A stretch of DNA of 16,613 nt from an uncultured Bulleidia sp. (GTDB lineage Bacteria > Bacillota_I > Bacilli_A > Erysipelotrichales > Erysipelotrichaceae): assembly GCA_934754415.1 (NCBI GenBank), contig CAKVIS010000039.1, positions 1-16,613 on the forward strand, written 5' to 3'. Positions within the stretch are counted from its first letter, which is position 1, and every line of letters starts with the position of its first letter. The notes beneath the pieces are model-generated. The model saw nothing but the letters and a program-made list of their open reading frames with translations. It had not been told where the DNA came from and searched no databases. The translations under genes and the position numbers were made by a program. Shown here piece by piece: positions 13,025 to 16,613 of this stretch.

Positions 13025-13486
13025 ATGAAAACTCATAATAAACTTTTCACAATGCTTAGTGCAGTATTATTTTCTCTTTCTTGCTTTATGCTCTTATGCA
13101 ATACTAATGCAGATACATATGATAGACAATTTACTTTCAGATTTACAGATATGTATGAAGGAAGACAGACTGGACCACAAACAAAAGATGATGATTCCTC
13201 TTTGTACATGTGGTACTCTTCTGCTGGACCAAGGTATTATGATGCAAAAGCTATTGGTTATACTAATCCATCTCAATATGAATGGACAGATTGTTCTGGT
13301 GGGTATCATTATCGTTTCTATCATGGGCAAAAACGTTTTATGTATAACTACATAAAGGAAAATGGCTATTCTGCTGCAGGTATATATGGTTTTAATCAAT
13401 ATTCAACTGGGACAGCAGGAGGATATTGGAGTCCGGATAGTGTTTATGAAGCAGGAGTACTTCCTGCATCAGACTATCTTAAATAG
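13025..13486 (+). CDS. Secreted tyrosine-rich protein, DUF2712/bacteriocin-like
   Basis: A 153-residue protein with a clear Sec signal peptide: basic MKTHNK, hydrophobic core at 7-25 and likely cleavage after Ala29 (NTNA-D). The mature part of about 124 residues contains 19 Tyr, several Phe and Trp, one Cys and many Gly/Ser, and ends with a GGYWSPDSVYEA segment. The pattern, with a WSPDS near the C terminus, reminds me of DUF2712-type secreted proteins of Bacillota, but I cannot run a search. AGGAGG (13011-13016) lies 8 bases ahead of the ATG; a TTG one codon upstream is less likely. It heads an operon with Ig-like membrane proteins and ABC-2 permeases under a LytTR gene, a layout used for exported bacteriocin-like products. 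Function unknown. Confidence 0.8.
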   Translation: MKTHNKLFTMLSAVLFSLSCFMLLCNTNADTYDRQFTFRFTDMYEGRQTGPQTKDDDSSLYMWYSSAGPRYYDAKAIGYTNPSQYEWTDCSGGYHYRFYHGQKRFMYNYIKENGYSAAGIYGFNQYSTGTAGGYWSPDSVYEAGVLPASDYLK

Positions 13487-13495
13487 TTAAATACA

Positions 13496-13532
13496 AATCT
13501 AAGGGAAACATTTAGAGTGTTTCTCTTAGATT
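13496..13532 (+). terminator. Long hairpin between the secreted-protein gene and the transporter genes
   Basis: A 15-bp stem with one G-U pair (arms 13496-13510 and 13518-13532) and a 7-base loop starts 9 bases after the stop codon. Only a weak T tract follows, so it may act as a leaky terminator or 3'-end stabiliser that keeps the secreted-protein mRNA more abundant than the downstream part. Confidence 0.6.
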
Positions 13533-13546
13533 CTTGGTATATACCT

Positions 13547-14365
13547 ATGAAAAAGAAAACAAATCTTATGTTTCTGTTTCTTGGAGCTCTGATGCTTGGT
13601 ATTCTTGTATATCAACAGAGATCATTTATAAAAAATACGTTTTATTCGTTACTGAATGTACAGAAGACTCAGGAAATTGAAAGTGCTCCGGAAAAAGATA
13701 TTCTAAATACCAATCATCAGGAATATCTGGACACAATGAAAGATTCCTCTCTTGGTACTAGTCAACATGAGTATTCTACAATTCAGAAGATTTATGAACG
13801 AGATAAAGATATCAGTGCACAGGAACCTATGCTTTTTGAAGGAAATTTCTCAACTGCAAATCAGGGTATTACAATTCGGATTTTGAAGTATTTCTCTTCG
13901 AAGGATATTGCTACCATAGCAGATGGTGCTTCTTCTGTTACGTTGATTAATACACAAGCTGATCCTGTGGATGAAAATAATCAGTTAAAAGAAGCTTTTA
14001 CATTTCTGGCAGTAGACGTGGAAATCACTAATACAGGAGAAGAGTGTATTCCATATTTCTCTACCTATCATGATTATGTTCGCATACAGATACTTGATGA
14101 TAATGGAGAACCTTATTTCAGTAATCAGAGAAATCTGTTTCTGACAAAAGAAGGGGATACGTTTATGGAAAGAACTTCAGATAACTACAAACTGTATGAT
14201 ATAGAGCCAGACAATCCCGTCATTGTAAGATATGTAATAGCAATTCCTGAAGAAGTGTTTGATACGGATCTTCATGTTTGTACTTTAACCACTGTTGATG
14301 CAGTTTTTCCAGTGTATGAAGATAAAGTGCAGCTACGTGTTTTAACAGATATTCCACAAAAATAA
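13547..14365 (+). CDS. Membrane-anchored protein with DUF4352-like Ig fold
   Basis: A 272-residue protein with one N-terminal helix (about residues 6-22, TNLMFLFLGALMLGILVY) and the rest outside the membrane. Residues 30-95 are polar and low in structure. From about 100 to 265 lies a beta-rich domain whose FLAVDVEITNTGEE segment is typical of DUF4352-like immunoglobulin folds. It has the same plan as the 184-residue protein at 15274-15828, and each precedes an ABC-2 permease, so each pair probably works together. The ATG at 13547 lacks a ribosome binding site. A GTG at 13517 in the same frame would start inside the hairpin. The gap to the next gene is 26 bases. Possible roles are substrate capture, immunity or an accessory of the export complex; none is proven. 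Confidence 0.7.
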   Translation: MKKKTNLMFLFLGALMLGILVYQQRSFIKNTFYSLLNVQKTQEIESAPEKDILNTNHQEYLDTMKDSSLGTSQHEYSTIQKIYERDKDISAQEPMLFEGNFSTANQGITIRILKYFSSKDIATIADGASSVTLINTQADPVDENNQLKEAFTFLAVDVEITNTGEECIPYFSTYHDYVRIQILDDNGEPYFSNQRNLFLTKEGDTFMERTSDNYKLYDIEPDNPVIVRYVIAIPEEVFDTDLHVCTLTTVDAVFPVYEDKVQLRVLTDIPQK

Positions 14366-14391
14366 TATAAAAAAGAGAAAGGAGGTAACGT

Positions 14392-15261
14392 ATGTTTCCG
14401 TTGTTAAAATCAGACCTCCAGCGTGTTACACACAGCAAGAGATTTCACATTGTATTAAGTATTGCCATTGGCATAGTAATCATGGACTATCTGAGCAATA
14501 CATTACCTTATGGCAGAAATCTTTTGCAGGTGCTTTTTGCTCCTTTGCAAAAGGTGGAAGAGGTGCATTATAACTGGATAGAAAACTATTATCCTTTTAC
14601 CTGGTACGATAAATGGATTGGTGCCAATATGGGAATGGCTATCTATGATAAATTCTACTTTATTGCACTTCCTTTATTTGCTTCATTTGCCATGGGAGAC
14701 TATATTACAAAAGATCATACTACAGGGTATGTAAAGCAGATGTTTCTGCATGTCGGAAGAAAGAGATATTATTGTGAAAAGGCAGTATGTGCTTTTCTTG
14801 TTGGAGGAGTGATGGTTACCATTCCTTTAATTGTAAGTATCTTACTGAATGCTGCACAATACAGTTCCTTAATTCCTATGGTGGAAAGCGGAGTAACTCC
14901 AGTAGGAACACCTGCGGTACTAAGTGTTCTTTACTTTAAACATCCTTTTCTGTATATTTTATGTTTCCTTTTGAACTGTTTCCTTTATGGTGGTGCCTAT
15001 TCGTTACTTTCAAATGCTATTGGTACATTTGTGTCCAATAGTTTCATTCCACTGTTATTTCCATTTATAGTATATTTATTTGAAAATTCTTTTTGTAATG
15101 CTATCCAACATCCTGAATTCAGTTTTGATGACATGATGGTACTGACAAGAGCTGTCAGTTTTACATCTTTTTCCAACTGTCTGCTTGGCTCAGGTATACT
15201 TATTCTCATTTCTCTTCTTGCTTTGTATGCAGGATGTCGATTGGATGAAACGATAGGATAG
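14392..15261 (+). CDS. ABC-2-type membrane permease
   Basis: A 289-residue integral membrane protein with about six helices. The order is ABC-2-like: a cytoplasmic start (FPLLKSDLQRVTHSKRFHIV), helix 1 at about 19-35, a long outer loop (40-75), then helix 2 followed by FAMGDYITKDHTTGYVKQMF, which resembles the coupling region after helix 2 of antibiotic and bacteriocin exporters. Four further helices follow. GGAGGT lies 5 bases ahead of the ATG. The stop codon at 15259-15261 overlaps the ribosome binding site of the next gene. It carries no ATPase domain, so a separate ATP-binding protein is required and may lie beyond the window. Confidence 0.75.
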   Translation: MFPLLKSDLQRVTHSKRFHIVLSIAIGIVIMDYLSNTLPYGRNLLQVLFAPLQKVEEVHYNWIENYYPFTWYDKWIGANMGMAIYDKFYFIALPLFASFAMGDYITKDHTTGYVKQMFLHVGRKRYYCEKAVCAFLVGGVMVTIPLIVSILLNAAQYSSLIPMVESGVTPVGTPAVLSVLYFKHPFLYILCFLLNCFLYGGAYSLLSNAIGTFVSNSFIPLLFPFIVYLFENSFCNAIQHPEFSFDDMMVLTRAVSFTSFSNCLLGSGILILISLLALYAGCRLDETIG

Positions 15262-15273
15262 GAGGAAAACAGT

Positions 15274-15828
15274 ATGTTTAAGAAAATACGTTATGTTCTT
15301 ATCTGTTTGTTTGTGGCATTCTGTTCTGCTCTTATTGTGAAACAACATATCTTTTATCCTCAGCCTGTACAGACACAGTATGATCTTCATGATGTTGTCT
15401 CCATAGGGCCTCTTTCTCTTCAGGTAGAAAATGTAGAAACCTATTCTGTACATGACTTTTCTGAAAAGTATCAGTTGAATCTTGCTGAAGAAAATCTGTC
15501 AGAAAATGACAATGTACAGGTAATCCTGGTTTCTTTATCCATAGAAAATACAGACACAGATCCGGAAGATGTTGATGTTACCTCTATTCAGCTAAGTACT
15601 CTGGATTGTATGGATAGTTTGGAATTCATAAGCTATAAAAGTTTGAATCCGGACTATATTCCTTTAACTCTTGAACCAGATCAGAAAGTCAATGTTTTAT
15701 TACCGTACATTGAATTTGGAACGTTATTTGGAGTGAAGCAGGGAAATCTGATGGATACGATTCCGTTACAGTTATGTTATAAGCTGTATCCTGAAAAGAT
15801 AACTGTCAGATTAAATGACTTATGGTGA
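15274..15828 (+). CDS. Second membrane-anchored Ig-like (DUF4352-like) protein
   Basis: A 184-residue protein with one N-terminal helix (about 7-23) and an extracytoplasmic beta-rich domain. The segments SIGPLSLQVENVETYSV and VQVILVSLSIENTDTDPEDV follow the DUF4352-like pattern seen in the larger protein at 13547-14365. Its extracellular stalk is much shorter. GGAGG is 8 bases ahead of the ATG, and the 12-base gap to the upstream permease indicates co-translation. The stop lies 5 bases before the next permease. The alternating order Ig-like, permease, Ig-like, permease suggests a duplicated two-gene cassette that diverged. No catalytic motif is visible. Confidence 0.7.
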   Translation: MFKKIRYVLICLFVAFCSALIVKQHIFYPQPVQTQYDLHDVVSIGPLSLQVENVETYSVHDFSEKYQLNLAEENLSENDNVQVILVSLSIENTDTDPEDVDVTSIQLSTLDCMDSLEFISYKSLNPDYIPLTLEPDQKVNVLLPYIEFGTLFGVKQGNLMDTIPLQLCYKLYPEKITVRLNDLW

Positions 15829-15833
15829 TACAT

Positions 15834-16613
15834 ATGAAAAAAAGTCAATTTGAAGAAATCAAAAAACTTGCAAAGCATGATATCTCAGTTGGTGTCTATA
15901 AAAACAGATGGAAATATGTGCTTTGTATTCCATTTGTCTGTATCTTTTTCTTTAACTATTGTGAACAGGTAAATGGATTCTTTGAAAATGCTCCACATGC
16001 TTTTGAACCCAGTTTTATGGACTTTATGCTGTATGTGTTCAAAGGCAAAATTTTCACATTTATAGACAATCGTACAAGATATGAAATTCCTTTTATGTGG
16101 TTAACCACACAGATGATGGCTTTGTACATTGTTGGCAGTTATGCAAGTGATGACAGAACAAGAACAGGTCAACAGTATTTATTGCGTTGTACACATACTT
16201 CCAGCTGGTATATAGGAAAAATGTTTTATAGCATTGTCTCTGTAGGACTATTCTATCTGGAAATATGCATTCTTGGGTTTTTGTTTACTGTTCCTTTTTC
16301 AAAACAGGTATTTACATTACATTCTGATCTTATACTTATGAGTACCAATATTCATATAGAAAGACATACACAGTTAGATATCTACAGAAGCGTCTTTGTA
16401 ATGCCGTGTCTTACAGCAATGGTATTAGGGCAGATGTTTATTGTATTACAGTTAGTCATTAAACCGTCCTATAGCTATATTGCGTCTTTATTTTATATTC
16501 TTTGTTCGGACTATTACCCATCTTCTTTTTTGATAGGTAATTATTCTATGATTGTACGTAATGTTCAAGAAAATACAGAACATGGTGAAGTACTGACAAA
16601 GTGCTTTGATCCA
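15834..16613 (+). CDS. Second ABC-2-type membrane permease (partial, 3' end outside window)
   Basis: An open frame of 260 codons runs to the right edge without a stop. The start is ATG at 15834, with GGTGAT (15824-15829) overlapping the previous stop as a weak ribosome binding site, which suggests translational coupling. The protein opens with a cytoplasmic segment, then helix 1 (YVLCIPFVCIFFFNY), an outer loop, and helix 2 followed by YASDDRTRTGQQYLLRCTHTS. That segment matches in position the DYITKDHTTGYVKQMF segment of the permease at 14392-15261. Further helices follow. The two permeases probably form a heterodimer. An ATPase gene would be expected next but cannot be seen. Confidence 0.7.
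   Translation, partial: MKKSQFEEIKKLAKHDISVGVYKNRWKYVLCIPFVCIFFFNYCEQVNGFFENAPHAFEPSFMDFMLYVFKGKIFTFIDNRTRYEIPFMWLTTQMMALYIVGSYASDDRTRTGQQYLLRCTHTSSWYIGKMFYSIVSVGLFYLEICILGFLFTVPFSKQVFTLHSDLILMSTNIHIERHTQLDIYRSVFVMPCLTAMVLGQMFIVLQLVIKPSYSYIASLFYILCSDYYPSSFLIGNYSMIVRNVQENTEHGEVLTKCFDP

Noticed and set aside
13094..13399. Minus-strand and alternate-frame ORFs over the secreted Tyr-rich gene
   Set aside because: Shadows of the AT-rich, tyrosine-rich coding sequence; the plus-strand gene has a signal peptide and strong ribosome binding site.

Overview
The window looks like a chromosomal stretch of a low-GC Gram-positive bacterium (Bacillota). I lean towards the Erysipelotrichia because of the mix of gene families, but no marker in the window proves it. 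Most genes have strong AGGAGG-type ribosome binding sites. UGA is used as a stop codon (for example in the Gx transporter gene), so the code is standard. None of the housekeeping genes is broken, and no insertion sequence, prophage or CRISPR array is visible.

Layout. (1) 1-960: the tail of an unidentified gene, a NusG domain II protein and a Gx transporter family protein in one tightly overlapping operon that ends in an intrinsic terminator. The last two resemble the EetA/EetB pair linked to flavin-based extracellular electron transfer. (2) 1025-1900: a monocistronic DegV/FakB-type fatty-acid-binding protein. (3) 1929-2463, minus strand: two tandem copies of a complete tRNA operon, each with promoter, tRNA-Glu(UUC), tRNA-Trp(CCA) and UUCG-loop terminator. 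(4) mutY on the minus strand, divergent from a tRNA-Gly(CCC) gene with overlapping promoters, followed by a tiny ribbon-helix-helix-like gene. (5) A MATE transporter on the minus strand, divergent from a small Ig-like lipoprotein gene.

(6) 6024-11998: a carA-carB-purF operon. It supplies carbamoyl phosphate (pyrimidines/arginine) and catalyses the first committed step of purine synthesis. Its promoter carries a perfect palindrome over the -10 box. Its leader encodes a 26-residue peptide through a U-rich tract, and the stop codon of that peptide lies on the first bases of an intrinsic terminator. This is the architecture of the enterobacterial pyrBI UTP-sensing attenuator, with no visible PyrR-binding sequence.

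(7) 12059-16613: an accessory module. A LytTR-type regulator with a degenerate receiver domain faces a secreted, tyrosine-rich protein across a short intergenic region that holds a 20-bp-period direct repeat flanked by divergent promoters. Downstream are two repeats of the same pair: a membrane-anchored Ig-like (DUF4352-like) protein followed by an ABC-2-type permease. The second permease runs off the window and the expected ATPase is not seen. This looks like a regulated secreted-protein/ABC export or immunity system of the bacteriocin-like kind and is the least described part of the window. The carAB-purF leader is the most mechanistically readable novelty.
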